Shown here piece after piece: positions 34,076 to 46,502 of a stretch of DNA of 64,000 nt. The DNA lies in contig OZ018417.1 in NCBI GenBank assembly GCA_963969595.1, forward strand, positions 8,620,501 through 8,684,500. Reading direction: 5' to 3'. Source of the stretch: Neckera pumila (lineage: Eukaryota; Streptophyta; Bryopsida; Hypnales; Neckeraceae). Positions within the stretch are counted from its first letter, which is position 1; each line of letters opens with the position of its first letter. Made by a program: the position numbers and the translations under genes. The notes below the pieces were generated by a model. The model was not told the DNA's origin. It did not search any database and saw nothing but the letters and a program-made list of their open reading frames with translations.

Positions 34076-37000
34076 CTAAACTGTAATAGCCGAAACACTA
34101 GCCGATGCCGCATCTGCAATTCTTTCGTGCTCCTTGTTCAAAATCTGTAACACCAGAATCAATGTGAGTCACATTTCTACAGGACAGCTTTATGGGAATC
34201 AGTGTTACAAACGTTAAAACAAACTGAAAATAAGCTTTAATAGAAAGCCAATAGCCATCACAATCGCAACATAAAAACAAAGAGAGTCGCATGGATGTTG
34301 ACACCGATGATTTTCCCTGAAACAGCATCCTGGAATAAAGAGAAACATAGCATCGAAGAGTACCTTGTTGTTTATTAGGTTGTGTAGAGCAATAACACTC
34401 CGAATAAGGGAGGAAAGGTAAATCACCAACATCATGTCATTTGTTTTCACTGCGGAATCAAAACAAGTGTTAAAACATGCACACTAGATCTTCTGAAATC
34501 CTCTACATTGTAACAGTAAAACAAGAACCAGTATCCAAAAATTTCCATCACGAAGACATGACGAAGATATGACAGATCCTAACCCTAAACCCAAACGTCA
34601 CTGTGCCAAGAAGGTTATACCACAATGAAGAACTTCACGAGTACAAATATACAAAACTCACCAGCAAAGGACTTAACCAGCTCATGAACATTGAGGTTGG
34701 GTAGCAGGTTGAATACATCCTGCTCGAAAGAAGGGCAAATTATCAGCACATTGAATTCCCATTCTACTGGTTATACTAAAAAAGGAACACCTGTACCTCA
34801 AGCTAAGACAGTACATAGGTACTGAAACGAGGGAGGAGACTTACTTGAAGATGGTACAAAATTTCATGATTCAAAGGCAGTTTGCCCTCCACGACAAGCT
34901 CCAGATAAGCATGGATCTCCTTCAGCCGTGCTTCCAATCCCTTCAATGCCACAAGCTTTCCTCCCACCTGTGCTATGTTGGACAATGCTGTCAGGCTGTA
35001 TTCTCCCAGCGACTTGATAGAATAGTAGACGAGTTGATTAATGTAGCGAGTGGAGTAAGAACTACTGGTACTCCTCTTCAAAAAAGATATATCATACCTC
35101 TGTAGCAAGTGTGCTGATAGTCGCATCCTTAACGTCCCTCAGTAGATGCTCCACACCTGTAAAACAGAACATAGAAATTGTCCATCACATTCCTCTCCTA
35201 CACACTCTGATTGTTTAACGTACGCTAGCAACCCTCTCTCACATAGAAGAAAGCAACTAAAACTTAATCCCACCTACACTGCGTACACAAAAACCTTCTT
35301 AAAATTCGCAGCAAGTCACTTGACATCAATAACTTTAAAGCTCTTCCCACAGTGCTGCTGAAAAGCTAACGATATTTTTCCAATTCTCAAATGTCAGATC
35401 TGGTTATAGAAGTCCATGGCTGAACTTCTCAATCGCAAACATTACATACCAATTTCCTCAGCTTCGTAGGCTCCAATCTCAGACGCAACATGCACAAATG
35501 CCTTTTGACTTTTTTGTGTGGCATCCTGTAAATAGATCATGGGCCAACTCAATTATGCAGGGCTCAGAATTAAAATGCATGGCTGAGGACATATATCTTT
35601 GAAGGAATATGTCAACAAAATGATATACTAACTCAAATTTTATACCTGAACTTGCACGACACAGATCGTGTACTGCGCATGAGTCCCAGTTTCTCTCGGG
35701 CAGTAGAGGGCTCATAAATACTACGTAGAAGCTGCAACAGACAAACGACCCGCTAACAACAAATTTCACTGATGTGTTGAGGTCCTCAGTGCATTTCACA
35801 CCCTCCATGAAGGTTGAATCCCAATGTAAAATTCCTTGACTATGTGAGTCGAGATATTTACCTCTTTGACTTCCTCAACCGCATAGTAAGCCTTCGTTGG
35901 AATACCAAGCTCCCGAGGCTGTACATCAATAATCACCAGAACTGGATTTGGACAATAACTGCAAGAAAAACACAACATGAACTTGAGTAATCGGATAGAA
36001 TCTTTACATGCTTGCAGTTGTTGCCGCATTCAAGTTCCAAATGAGCGCATGGACAATGACGAAAATAATCCCCTGGTGCATGTTCCTAAATGATAAAAGA
36101 AATACCGACAAAGTGGACAGAGGAAAACATAATGCTGTAATACTTACTCCCGGAACAATTCATGAATGTCAAGATCGTTCTCTCGAAGCTTAGGCCCGGT
36201 GCTGTACCACCCTATCACATGTTCTTTAGCTGTCCAATCAAGACTGAAATAATTTAGTTTCATAAAAAAAAAGAATCTAACAGACTCAGTGTCTCCGTCA
36301 CGGATCACTCTTTGTTCAAACTGCTACAAGACGTAAGGTAGATGATACTAAAACCGTCTTCTATATTGAACCCTGTTGCCAACAGCAACTCGTCTGTTCG
36401 TACAATTATTCATACATCTTAGCAAGCGGAGTAAGCATGAACAGGTTAAATGATTAGGTGACTAGAGAACTGTGGAGGGATTACTTTGTCAACTGTCACT
36501 TACTGTTCTCTGCAACCACTACCTTCAAACATAGTGATGACTCGACAGATTTGACTCTTGTACCCAAAGATCCCTCCACAGCTCTATACATCTCTCGAAA
36601 TTCGCACTCCAACATATTTAAAATGCTTCAAGTGACGCAAATTGTATCCAATACCTTAAAATAAGATTCCTCATACTTCCAGGAGTTCGTAAAACATAAA
36701 ATGAACAACAAAAGCATGATATATTCAAAATCATTATTCCGTTAGTAGAAACTACCAAAGTATAAAACTCCACGCAAGTTAAAAAGCCATAGGGTATATT
36801 ATCCCGCCTCGAGATCGTCACTCATTACATAGTCAATTTTGATTTCAAGCTACCTTTTCCATATTACACAGCAGAGTACAGACAAGGATGACTTGAAGAG
36901 GTAGAGCAGTAGGAGGTGTACCGTTAATTCTCTTGAACATGTCGAACATAGTCTCATGGTAGTTGTGATCCAAGAACCAAATGCTGGCATCCTTATCATC

Positions 37001-37883
37001 TTCCTCAAATGGCACTATATTCAGAAAACAACCCCCACCCCAAGTATGATCAAAATTTCAGCACCAAGTTACATTACAAGCACCAATGGCATGGAATTCC
37101 AATTAAGGAAGACGATACTAAAACTATTAGGAACCTGATCCTGTCTCCTATACTGACCCCTGCTACCAACAGCAGTCATCTTCTTACACTTGGTTGGACT
37201 CAGTTTAAACTGATGTAAGCATGACGAGGCTAAATTTCTATGGAAACTGATCTTGAATGCACATGCGGTTCTCTACTGTCCCTTCAATCGTGGTCAACAT
37301 CCTCCCACTTTGAATGATTGAGTAAGAAATTCATAGAGTGATAAAATTTTGTTCTCAACAGACTCTGGCTCTGGTACCCAAAGTAATCCCTCCACAGCTC
37401 TATAGTGATCTCCCAATGCAAGCACACTCCTCCATATTGATTAAAATGCATAAAACGACGGAAAGAGTATACACAACCCGCAAAACGAGCTCTCACTGCC
37501 GTACTAAAGCCCCAAACCCTAGACACCAAAGTCAGCAAAGAAATGACAAAAACATCACACGTATCTCGACCAACCCGCCTCTGACTCTTCCCACATCCCA
37601 AAACCTAAAACCCACCCCTTCACCACTCTACGAAACAGAATTCGATCAACGCAACGCCATAACCCTAAATTTTTTTTGAGAGAGCAACCAACCAACCTGC
37701 ATAACTGTTGGTGATATCAACACGCCCCCGGAAAGTCGCCCCAAGAAGCACGCCCAGCACGCGCTTGCGAGTGTCCTTGGCGACCCGGTTGTAATTGTCG
37801 ACAATACTCAACAGTACCAACGGGTGCACCACCACCTTCTCTATACCGGTGGCCCCTGCCACACTCGTGCTTATTACGTCCAT
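34076..37883 (-). CDS. RPN8: 26S proteasome non-ATPase regulatory subunit 7 (RPN8, MPN-domain lid subunit), 10 exons, 309 aa
   Basis: Lid subunit that pairs with the deubiquitinase RPN11 in the 19S particle. Exons, transcript order: 37883-37697, 37014-36922, 36229-36148, 35958-35862, 35525-35450, 35156-35098, 34967-34845, 34719-34662, 34449-34364, 34144-34076; 930 nt, single frame, TAG stop at 34078-34076, all GT-AG. The protein starts MDVISTS as in plant RPN8 (MDVIK..), then [20 protein letters not shown], the MPN domain (about residues 13-150: [60 protein letters not shown]), and a helical C-terminal part ([34 protein letters not shown]). The position of the JAMM zinc motif reads DIHELF, without the HxH pair, as expected for a catalytically inactive MPN- subunit. 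The C-terminus ends ..[13 protein letters not shown], lacking an obvious charged KEKE tail. Length fits the family (about 308). Intact. Confidence 0.96.
36336..36645. repeat. Intron 2 copy of a repeat shared with RPN8 intron 1
   Basis: Shares ordered landmarks with 37106-37475: GATACTAAAAC, CCCTG..ACCAACAGCA-type sequence, GTAAGCATGA.CAGG-type sequence, and GTACCCAAAG..TCCCTCCACAGCTCTAT. It also holds an internal inverted pair, CTGTGGAGGGATTACTTTG (about 36469) against CAAAGATCCCTCCACAG (about 36564). Confidence 0.6.
37106..37475. repeat. Intron 1 copy of a repeat shared with RPN8 intron 2
   Basis: Diverged direct copy of 36336-36645 in the neighbouring intron, on the far side of exon 2. Either a segmental duplication inside the gene or two insertions of one mobile repeat. 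Confidence 0.55.
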
Positions 37884-38230
37884 CGTCACAAATCTCACCT
37901 CCGATTGACAATCTTCGCCTCTACCGCCTCAAATCAGAACCAAAATCGGTGCAATCGGAACTGAAATGAGTTGAATCTGAAGCAAAATCACTCAGGAATC
38001 TCTTGATGAAATCGATGGTAGTTCTTGCGAGACGGAAGTAGAAGCGGAAAGAGATTTTGGGAGGGATCTTTAGGTTGAAAATGCGAAGCAAGTCGGGGAA
38101 AGCGGTCAAACGTAGAGAGAAAGCTAATCGCCGTTCACACTGGGATACTGGGTCTCCCGGGTATCAGAATAGGGATCCGGGTATATTGACGGGTATATGG
38201 ATGGGTATATGGGCGATTGCCGTATTTTCT
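37884..38230 (-). promoter_or_regulatory. Probable leader and promoter region of RPN8
   Basis: Higher GC than the adjacent spacer and directly upstream of the RPN8 start at 37883. 38155-38215 contains a run of GGGTAT(A) words about 12-13 bp apart. I cannot place the transcription start or a TATA box with confidence. Confidence 0.35.
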
Positions 38231-41200
38231 ATACCTTTAAAAGACACGAATCTTCTTCTTTTTCATATTTTTGCTTTTTATCTTTGTACAAAATATTATG
38301 TACTTCAATTACATTACACTTCTATGTAGAGTTAGTAGGATTTGGAAAACAAATTTCAAGGTTTTATTAAATTGGATTTGCTTTGGTCGACTTCCATAAT
38401 GTTTATACTTTCATGTGAGCAAGGAGAAACTACTTTAGGAGTAGGCTTTGCTCAAGGGCTTTTTGAAAATAAATTTTCCTCAGCTTTCCAGCTCCACATT
38501 CAGACTCAAAGCACCTTATTCTCAAAAAAGCCATCAAGCGGGCACCTTATTCTATATCCAAGCATAAACAAAGGTCACTTTCCCATAGAGGGATTATTAA
38601 GAAGGTAAACAATAGAAACTTGAACCAAAAATTTCAAAGAAAGTATATAATTTATACAAATTTTGGAAGCAGTTTGCTTGAAAAAATATAACTACTACTA
38701 AGATCCTTCAAAATCATGGAAGAAAAAAACATATAATCTTTCTAGTATCTTTGCCTAAAATGAGCAAATTCAAAATAGAAAACCACCTTGCCCACTGCTC
38801 ATCATCACCCCTTATATTAACAAAAATTATTCCTAAAAGTTCCATTCATCAAAAACTATCACTTAGTAGCTGTCTACTACCTCTTCCACTTTTATTTTTG
38901 CCACCACAGCTCCTTAAATTGTCCACTGTCCACTACAATTGTTCAAATGTCAAACTCAAGATGATTTGTTGTCGGAAATGGGGGCTTATAAATAGTGGCA
39001 AAAATAGTCTGATGTCGAAAATAGAGTGGATTCCTATTTATTTGTATGTAGCTGCAATAAAGGCCCAAACAAAGGATATGGAATATACAACAGCATGTGT
39101 ATGTATCTTTGAATATATACTAGTATTTACAAAATCATACTTTGTATGTCTTTGTATCCATATATATACATACACACACATACACTATGGATCCCAAATA
39201 GTTTATTTTCTAGAGTAACATCAAACTCTCTAAATTTTCAAGATAGAAGTGTAGCTATTATTTTGAGGGGATTGTAGAAATTTAGATAATACATTTTTTG
39301 GATAAATTCAAAGGTATTTGAAAAAACCATCAAGCCTAGAACTTTGTACATCATACAAAATATGGACTTTGGGATCTTTAAAATCAACTTTATAAATAAA
39401 AAAGCTATACAAATTTATTCTATTACTATGGGTGACATTAATTACAAAAAATAGTCTATTAATGCATGTCCAAATATTATTTCATTTGTATTATATTCTA
39501 CAAAAAGAATGATTTTAAAGAACAATGATTTTGTAGGCAAGATCAATTTTGAGCTTCTTTAAATAGAATAAATTGATAGTGTGATACCAGTTATGCAAAG
39601 AGAAGTGAATTAATAATTGTATTCACTCACCTCTCTTTGTATAACTTTGCTAAAGACATATCACTATGGTCATTGGAGTAATTTCAAATTATATTAGTTA
39701 TTTATTGATTTTATGTGGGATTTTGTTCATAAAAATTAGATTAAACTTATAGTGCATTTAATATTTCTTCCTTCATTTATTAGTTTTTGAGCAAAATTAA
39801 CCTTTAAATGTCAAACCTTAGAACAGACTTCAAAAAACAGTAAGGAGTTGAATACTTTGAATACCCCAAGGAGTTCGCTCTAACATTTAGAGGATTAACA
39901 AAATGAGGCATTCCAAAAGTCTAGTTCAAAAAGTCTAATTTCAAGTCTACTTACCTAAGTCTACTCCTAAAAGATTATATAGTTCCAAAAGTCTAGATTC
40001 AAAAGTCTAGTCTATATAAAAACTTCATAATAATTGATAGAGATATCTTTTAATTCCAACTTCAATTTTCATGCTATGTTTTTTCTTTGACCTTCCCTAA
40101 ATAAGTGTGTTTATAACATGATGTACCATTCTAGACCAGTTTAATAGTTGTGGATTCTTTGTTTAAATCAATTCAAAAATTTGAGGCATAATTAGAAGGT
40201 TGAGTTCATTCAACTACAAGAATTAATATATATTAGAAACAAAGTAAAATGTATCTCAATTAGATGAGTTCTGACTTTGTAAATTTGAATGTGCACTCAA
40301 TTTCAAAGGCCTCTAGATACGATATTGGAGTTCTTCTTAATCCATACATTTTGTCATCAAATGAAGAAGATTGAACAAAACAAAGCATAAATTAATTCAG
40401 TATTTAATCAAATGATGTCTAAACAATAATTCTAAACCTTCTAAAGCCTAATTCCAATTTTTTTTGAGTCTATCAATTTTGTAGTTTTTCTGATGTGCTT
40501 CCAAAGATTAAATTTTAAATTTTGACTCTATGTAGATTATTTAAAAGTTTTTTCTACATATATTAAGGATTTCTTGATGTCCTAACATCCAATTCCTAGC
40601 TGTTGTCAATCTTTGCATTGACATTTGATTGAAATGGATTTAAAAAATCCAAAAAAAATAAATGGATAAATATTTGTCGTTTTTTTTATCTAATTTTGGT
40701 ATTGATTACTATTATATTTTAAAAGAGAATGATATTACTAAAACCATATCCAAAAACCACATTTTGGATGAAATCTTGACAAAATTGTATGAAGTTTATT
40801 AATTTTAGATAATGTTATGGATGAAAGTATATATTAAATGATGGTTATAAAAAAATGGATGATTTTTTTGAACAATGTGTATTACGCCTCTAATAAAGCA
40901 ACATAACAAAACCATCGGTGAGAAAGATTAATGTAGTCAACTTATTGGAGATAGGTGAAAATGACTTGTACACTTATCTCTATTTGAGACATGCTTACTT
41001 AGAATGTTTAGAAAGTTTAGAAAGATTATTAATAATTATGTCTAAATTCAAAAGAAGTATAGATTTATATGCTTGTGAGGTTTCCATGGATAAATGTTAT
41101 ATACATTTCAATTCTAGGTAATGGCTTCAATGCACCTAGATGAATTGTCATTGAATAAGCCCAAGTGCTCATTATATGTTAAATTTAAAAAAGAAGAATG

Positions 41201-41339
41201 TCCAAACAATAAAAAAATTCAAGAAAAAATTTGAAAGCTATTTTTTCTACCATTCATTCATAGCAGTACAACTATTATAGGTTAGTTTAAATATAATTAT
41301 TTTTTCAAATTTTAAATGTAATATATACCTACATTTTGA
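38231..41339. other. AT-rich spacer
   Basis: No gene recognised. The frame at 38751-39218 (+, 155 codons) is low complexity without a motif. A short foldback lies at 39576-39667. The rest looks unique. Confidence 0.4.
39576..39667. repeat. Short foldback (about 92 bp)
   Basis: ATAGTGTGATACCAGTTATGCAAAGAGA at the left is mirrored by the inverse at the right (TCTCTTTGTATAACTTTGC..., ending ATATCACTAT), with a few bulges. Small MITE or hairpin locus. Confidence 0.6.
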
Positions 41340-41457
41340 TGACATCCAATACAACATCCTATATTTTCATGTCAACAATAATGTCCAACGTAATACCTTG
41401 ATGTTACAATGGACATTATTGTTGAAATGAAAACATGGGTTGTTACATTGGATGACA
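41340..41457. repeat. Foldback MITE, about 118 bp
   Basis: Arms of about 54 bp: TGACATCCAATACAACATCC... (left) against the inverse of TGTCATCCAATGTAACAACC... (right), meeting at CAATAATGTCCAACGTAA / TTACAATGGACATTATTG around an 11-bp loop. No ORF. Confidence 0.75.
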
Positions 41458-41953
41458 CAAACTACTATTGCTAAAAATGTTGCAAAAAAGTTTATACAAA
41501 AGCAAATATTCTACACAACAATTAAAAAATCCTACTATAAGAAAAATTCCAAAGAAAAGAGTTCCTCTCCAATTTAAAGAATTGGATGTAATTAGTGTTA
41601 CCATTTCTATATGGAGCTCTAACATTCCCATTGAGCTTTCAAAAATATTGATAAATTCATTGAAAAATAGTGTATATCTGGATTTTGCTCTATAGATAGA
41701 GGTAAAACTCTATTGAAGCTGCACATGCAAATGTTGTGCCGCATTTTGGCATCCTCATAGTGCATGGTGAACAAATGCAACAAAAATTATCTTGGATGGA
41801 ATAATGGTCAGAATACTCCATCAAGGAACCACATTTTAACCAAAATATTCTGCAACATTGGTTTGCTCACATTCTTTGGAATGTTGGGGTATTGTATCAA
41901 AGGCAAAGGTGAAGAACATTTTGAATGTTCGCACAAGAATGTGCCCATGTATT

Positions 41954-42812
41954 GTCGGGTACAACAATCTTACGATTTGCCTATTTGAGCCATTCAAAAA
42001 ATTTTGTACAATGGAGATTTAAATTGTTTTATTTTGGTCAACAAATTTATTATTGCATTCTTATGCAATTCCAATCAAGCATACCAAATTTCACTTTCAA
42101 AAAATCAGAACTCCATTTTTGGTGAATTTTTAAAGCCAATTTTCATAGTTTTATATAACATTTTATTAAAAAAAATGGGCGATGAATTTTTTGAATTTGA
42201 TTGCGTAGATTTGTAGAGAACATTTATACACACATCTTTCATATTATAAAACACCCCCTTAAGTAATAAAAATATAATCTAGGAAGAGTTCAATAAGAGG
42301 CATCATATGCCCAAACTTTGTAAAATAGATATCTCTATATTTTATCTAGATTTTGGAATTTGACCAATATGTTGTGACTAATTTTGCACATTTGCACATG
42401 ATGGTGCAATTACTTTGCCAAAATCTCATTAAAAAATAGAGGTATCTATTTTACAAAGTTTGGTCATATGATGCTTCTTATTGAACTCTTTCTAGATTAT
42501 ATTTTATTACTTAAGGGGGTGTTTTATAATATGAAAGATGTGTGTATGGATTTTCCCTACAAATCTATGCAATCAAATTTAAAAAATTCACCAATTTTTT
42601 TTAATAAAATGTTATATAAAACCATGAAAATTGGCTTTAAAAATTCACCAAAAATGGAGTTTTGGTTTTTTGTGATATTTGGTATGCTTGATTGGGATTG
42701 CGTAAGAATGCAATGATAATTTTGTTGACCAAAATAAAACTATTTAAATCCACATTGTACAAAAAGTTTTGAATGGCTCACATAGGTAAATTGTAAGATT
42801 GTTGTACCCGAC
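41954..42812. repeat. Large inverted repeat with arms of about 400 bp
   Basis: 41954-42357 is the diverged reverse complement of 42408-42812. Landmarks: GTCGGGTACAACAATCTTAC / GTAAGATTGTTGTACCCGAC at the outer ends, CACCCCCTTAAGTAATAAAA / ACTTAAGGGGGTG midway, and TTTGTAAAATAGATATCTCT / AGGTATCTATTTTACAAA at the inner ends. Spacer about 50 bp. Arms differ by scattered substitutions and small indels. No coding sequence. It could be a foldback element or two head-to-head copies of one element. Confidence 0.85.
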
Positions 42813-43049
42813 TGTACATTCCAATGGTTTATGGAAACCATAGCTTGGCCAATATTTATATTATATATATATAGTTCTAAGCACTGAAACACTTACAGAT
42901 TTTTTACATGAATTTTAAAACAACTATGGGTTTTATTTAAATACTTGTACTGAATATTTTTTGAATGAAAGTTTTCAATTTCTCTTAAAAGAAGACTAGT
43001 GTACCTCTTTGAAAATTTGTTCTAAAAGTTTTACATCCAATGAAAAAAA

Positions 43050-43543
43050 CATGTGTGTCCTAAAGGACCATTTGTTCTCTTGGGGGACAATATAGATTTC
43101 AACCAAGTGCTTATATGCTCAATTTTTGGTGAAACTTTTTAAGACTTCTTCACAAGATAGAAAAAATTATTAGCTTTTAAGAATGTAATTTTTATTTCAA
43201 TTGATGCCCGAGAGCAAATTTATATAAAAAAATTAAAGCTATTTAAGCCTAAACCAAACTTAATAAGCAAAAAAGAATCCTCAAAAAGTTGAAATAAAAT
43301 TTTTAAATTTTTTTCCCTTATAGATTACATTTTTGAAATTCTTTTATTCATTCCATTTGGATTTGTGATGCGAAAGTTATACAACATCTTGTTTTGTAGG
43401 CAATCAAAGCATCTTTTTGAAAACATATATGATACGTTATAGAGCTCAATTTTTATATTTTCTCATAACAAAAAGTTTCTTTGGGATTAATTATGCTTGT
43501 TAGAATAATCTAACCATTGGTATTAGTGTGTTTTAATTCCGTC
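43050..43543 (-). mobile_element. TTAA-bordered element, subfamily B, truncated
   Basis: Begins near TCCTAAAGGACCATTTG with the stem-like TCTCTTGGGGGACA, followed by subfamily B body (TCAATTTTTGGTGAAACTTTT, TTCATTCCATTTGGATT). It ends abruptly at the TTAA of the next element. Confidence 0.6.
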
Positions 43544-43947
43544 TTAACCCCTAAAGGATCGAGGGGGGGTTTCAGTAAGACATTGTCAAAAACTGCGGCT
43601 TTTTGGTATGTTATTCAAAAATGAAAATTGAATCTTTTTTTTTAAACTTCAACCGTACAAAATTGAAGTTAAATATTTTACTAGAGATAGTGTGGAAAAA
43701 ATTTCAGCCCATTTGACCGTGCAGATTGAATGATTATAACGTTTGAAGTGAGAAAAAAAACTTTTTTTCATTCCTGCAAAACAGGGTCAGCAGACTTTCG
43801 GTCTTCTTGGAGCAAATTTTGCTCTACATAAAAATGAGGATTTTAACCATTAATAAGTATATAATGTTAGCTTTGCTCTTGAAACATTTTAGAAGCAATT
43901 GAGATGTCTAGTTTATACTAAAGCACCCTGCAGTGCAAGAAGGTTAA
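43544..43947 (+). mobile_element. TTAA-bordered element, short form C (404 bp)
   Basis: The left border TTAA-CCCCTAAAGGATCGAGG is clear. The right border is eroded (GCAAGAAGG-TTAA). Internal landmarks (GTGTGGAAAAAATTTCAG, GACCGTGCAGATTGA) are those of the wider class. Confidence 0.6.
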
Positions 43948-44199
43948 ATGAATAGGCAATACACTAGTTATTTTTTGATGATTTCTTGTGCAATTTGAAA
44001 ATTTTTTATTTAAAATCCAAAGAGTGGAAAGTTAGAGACAAACATTTGGATTATGTGGAAAATTTTCAAGAATTTAGACTTCACAAATTGCAAGATAATA
44101 GGACTTGAAATTAGCAGAAGATGTTTTTTCTTGAAACCACCATAGCATAGCTAACAAAGTTTGACTTCTCTTATCTAGAATGTGTGATTTCAAAACTAA

Positions 44200-44840
44200 A
44201 ACTTTTTTTTTTTTTTTTTCTATTTTGCAACTAGATATGAGTGAAATTTTTATATTTATTTCAAAGATGAAATCATATGTCTAATACAAGTTATAGAATT
44301 TTCAATTTTCAAGGAAAAATTTGAAATTATTGTGAATTTGTTAAGAAAAAAATGAAGACAATTCATATCAAATACAAAATATCAACTCAAAAATTCAAAA
44401 CTTTCATCATAGATGTATACTATAGTGTATAACATCATGGTATAAACCAAAGCTCCCTTGTCATTAGAAAATTAGAAAATCAACAAACCATGGTTATAGA
44501 TCCAAAGTTTATATTGTTGTGAAATATCAAAATTTCCAATTGGAATAAAAACTACACTTGATACGCTTCATTTCATAGGTTGGACTCAAATTCAAAAATC
44601 ATCTTTTTTATGGCTATTGAAAATTTACATCAAGAGTAAATAGTAAGAAATGTCCAATGAAAATTCACTACTCACAAGGATAATCCTTAGAATAAGCATC
44701 TTTTTCTTCTTTAGAAGAATCAAAAATACCATAATGTAAGACTTTCTGATCAATGGATTCTCTGAAAATGTACTTAATCAACAGACTTCTCAAAACAAAA
44801 TTGATTTGGATGACAGAACGGGTTTTTTCAATCCTATCCT
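44200..44840 (+). repeat. Dispersed repeat E, copy 2
   Basis: Same orientation as 55090-55740, inverse of 1080-1690. Landmarks: AAAGATGAAATCATATGTCT, CAACAAACCATGGTTATAGA and AAAACTACACTTGATACGCT. A long T tract at 44203-44220 marks its left side. Confidence 0.65.
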
Positions 44841-45138
44841 ACCATTTTTTGATGAATGAAAGTAATCCAAAGGTGACGATTTTCGTTAGTCCTTAGCAAC
44901 AACGTTGGCTAGGGTTCAAAAAGATGAAACCAAGTGCCATGCGAGCGAGAGATCAAAATAGAAGTACATGTACTCCATATGGTATAATTTCTCTTCAAGT
45001 TTAGTTTGCAAAAGGGCTTTTTTCTAGGACAAAATAGTGTTAGATTGCTCCACACAAAAAATTCAATCGGCTAAAAAATGGTGACAAATTGTGAAGTTTT
45101 CGCTAGATAACTTCAAATTAGAAAAAAAGTCTTGGATG

Positions 45139-45700
45139 AAATTGCTAGATTGTAGATGAAAACATAATCATGGACATGTGATATGTGCTAAGAGCGTAGC
45201 CACCTAGACATGTCAAAAATGACCCGCCAAAGTGGTTGTTGCGGGCTCTCGAGTTGCAAGTGGAGCTGAAACCCTCATCAATAGGAACTGTGGCTCCACG
45301 CAATCGTGAAATTCAGGAGCCACATGGTGGCTTCTTACTTGTGCTTTTTCACGGGTGAACCGTTACATGCTAATGCACGGGGTTATTTTTGACACATTCA
45401 GACAAAAACTAAAGATAGATTCTCCTCATTCTACACGTGTATGTCACTAAACGAAGCTCTCACATGTTGAGTCACCGGTCCTTGTATTGACGTGGCCACT
45501 CTATTGGGAGAGCTCCTATGAGGGGGTGTGAACTCCGCTAAGGGCCCACTAGGAGGAGGCGTTGCGGCCGTGCCCAACAAGCGTGGGTGGCCATATTCTA
45601 ATGTAACATCTTTTGTCCAACATGTGGATGAATGTTGAAATTTGGAGCACCACTATAACATTTTATATCGCCACTTTGGCGCTTCATGAAAAATGCAAAA
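45139..45700 (+). repeat. Dispersed repeat K, copy 2, split by an insertion
   Basis: The left part ends in GGACATGTGATATGTGCTAA (45191) and the right part resumes at TAATGTAACATC (45599). The intact copies at 46503-46650 and 46933-47080 read straight through this point (TATGTACTAATGTGATC), so they serve as the empty site. Confidence 0.75.
45192..45598. mobile_element. PIF/Harbinger-like MITE with TAA target duplication
   Basis: 407 bp inserted in repeat K and flanked by TAA on both sides (45189-45191 and 45599-45601). Termini GAGCGTAGCCACC and the inverse of GAATATGGCCACC are loosely inverted. Inside is a hairpin TGTCAAAAATGACCC...GGTTATTTTTGACA. GC-rich relative to its host. The superfamily is inferred from the TAA duplication only. 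Confidence 0.65.
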
Positions 45701-45745
45701 AAATGCAAAAAAAATAAAAAAATGGTTTGGAGTGGGCTAGGGAAG

Positions 45746-46200
45746 ATTGAACCCCTCATTTTGCCTTCTAGGAAGGACTAACCCCTCTATTGCCCTGTCA
45801 AAGGGTAAATGTAAAAACTGCCCCCTATTTTGTGCAGCTTAAATTTTGTATTTCTTCACGTCTCCTAACTAATTTAGGGCCTCTGATTGCAAATATGAAT
45901 TCAGAAATTGCAAAATTTATCAAGTGTGGCAAATAAAGAATTTCAGTGTTTTCTGCAAGGTTAAAACTCGGGGCAATATAGGGATCAGTTCTCCATGGCC
46001 CTCATTGCCCCATACAAGGGTAATTGTAAAAAATTGCCTCCTATTTTGTGCCACATTTTTTTGTATTTCTTCACCTCTCCTCTCTAATTTGGAGGCTCTG
46101 TTTGCAAATGTGAATTCCAAATTTCATCATGTCTTGCAAACTAAAAAAATCAGTGTTTTCCTCAGGGGCAATGAGGGGTTCAAATCACTCTGGCCTTTGC
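45746..46200. repeat. Nested family J sequences
   Basis: At least two diverged, partly overlapping copies of the J MITE (AGATTGAACCCCTCATTTTG, AAGGACTAACCCCTCTATTGC, then CTCCTATTTTGTGCCAC and TTCTTCACCTCTCCTCTCTA). Boundaries are confused by nesting. Confidence 0.5.
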
Positions 46201-46210
46201 AATGAGAGCC

Positions 46211-46260
46211 TGTGTCGACCGACCGACCGACCGACCGACCAACCTACCCACCTACCCACC
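46211..46260. repeat. (GACC)n microsatellite passing into (CCTA/CCCA)n
   Basis: About six GACC units from 46217 onward (after GTC), followed by an imperfect CCAACCTACCCACC stretch. Confidence 0.8.
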
Positions 46261-46502
46261 CACACGAAGCCATGCCCTGGATTCCCTTGGTCCCTCCACA
46301 GTTGCCAAATGGTTGGGTGCAGTGCTTTCCAAAGGTCAACTATAAAGACAATTCTCTGAGACGAAGAAGGAAAATGAATGGCACTGATGAGTGCCCGGCC
46401 GGTTCACCGACCAGCAGGGCTGTTTTCTTTGGCTTTGGGGTGTCAGATTGCACCAGACAAAATAATCTGGCTAAAAAACGCCTTCAAAAATGCCAAAAAT
46501 CT

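Noticed and set aside
38751..39218. 155-codon open frame on the plus strand
   Set aside because: Low-complexity, AT-driven sequence with no recognisable motif, no splice context and no repeat relationship.
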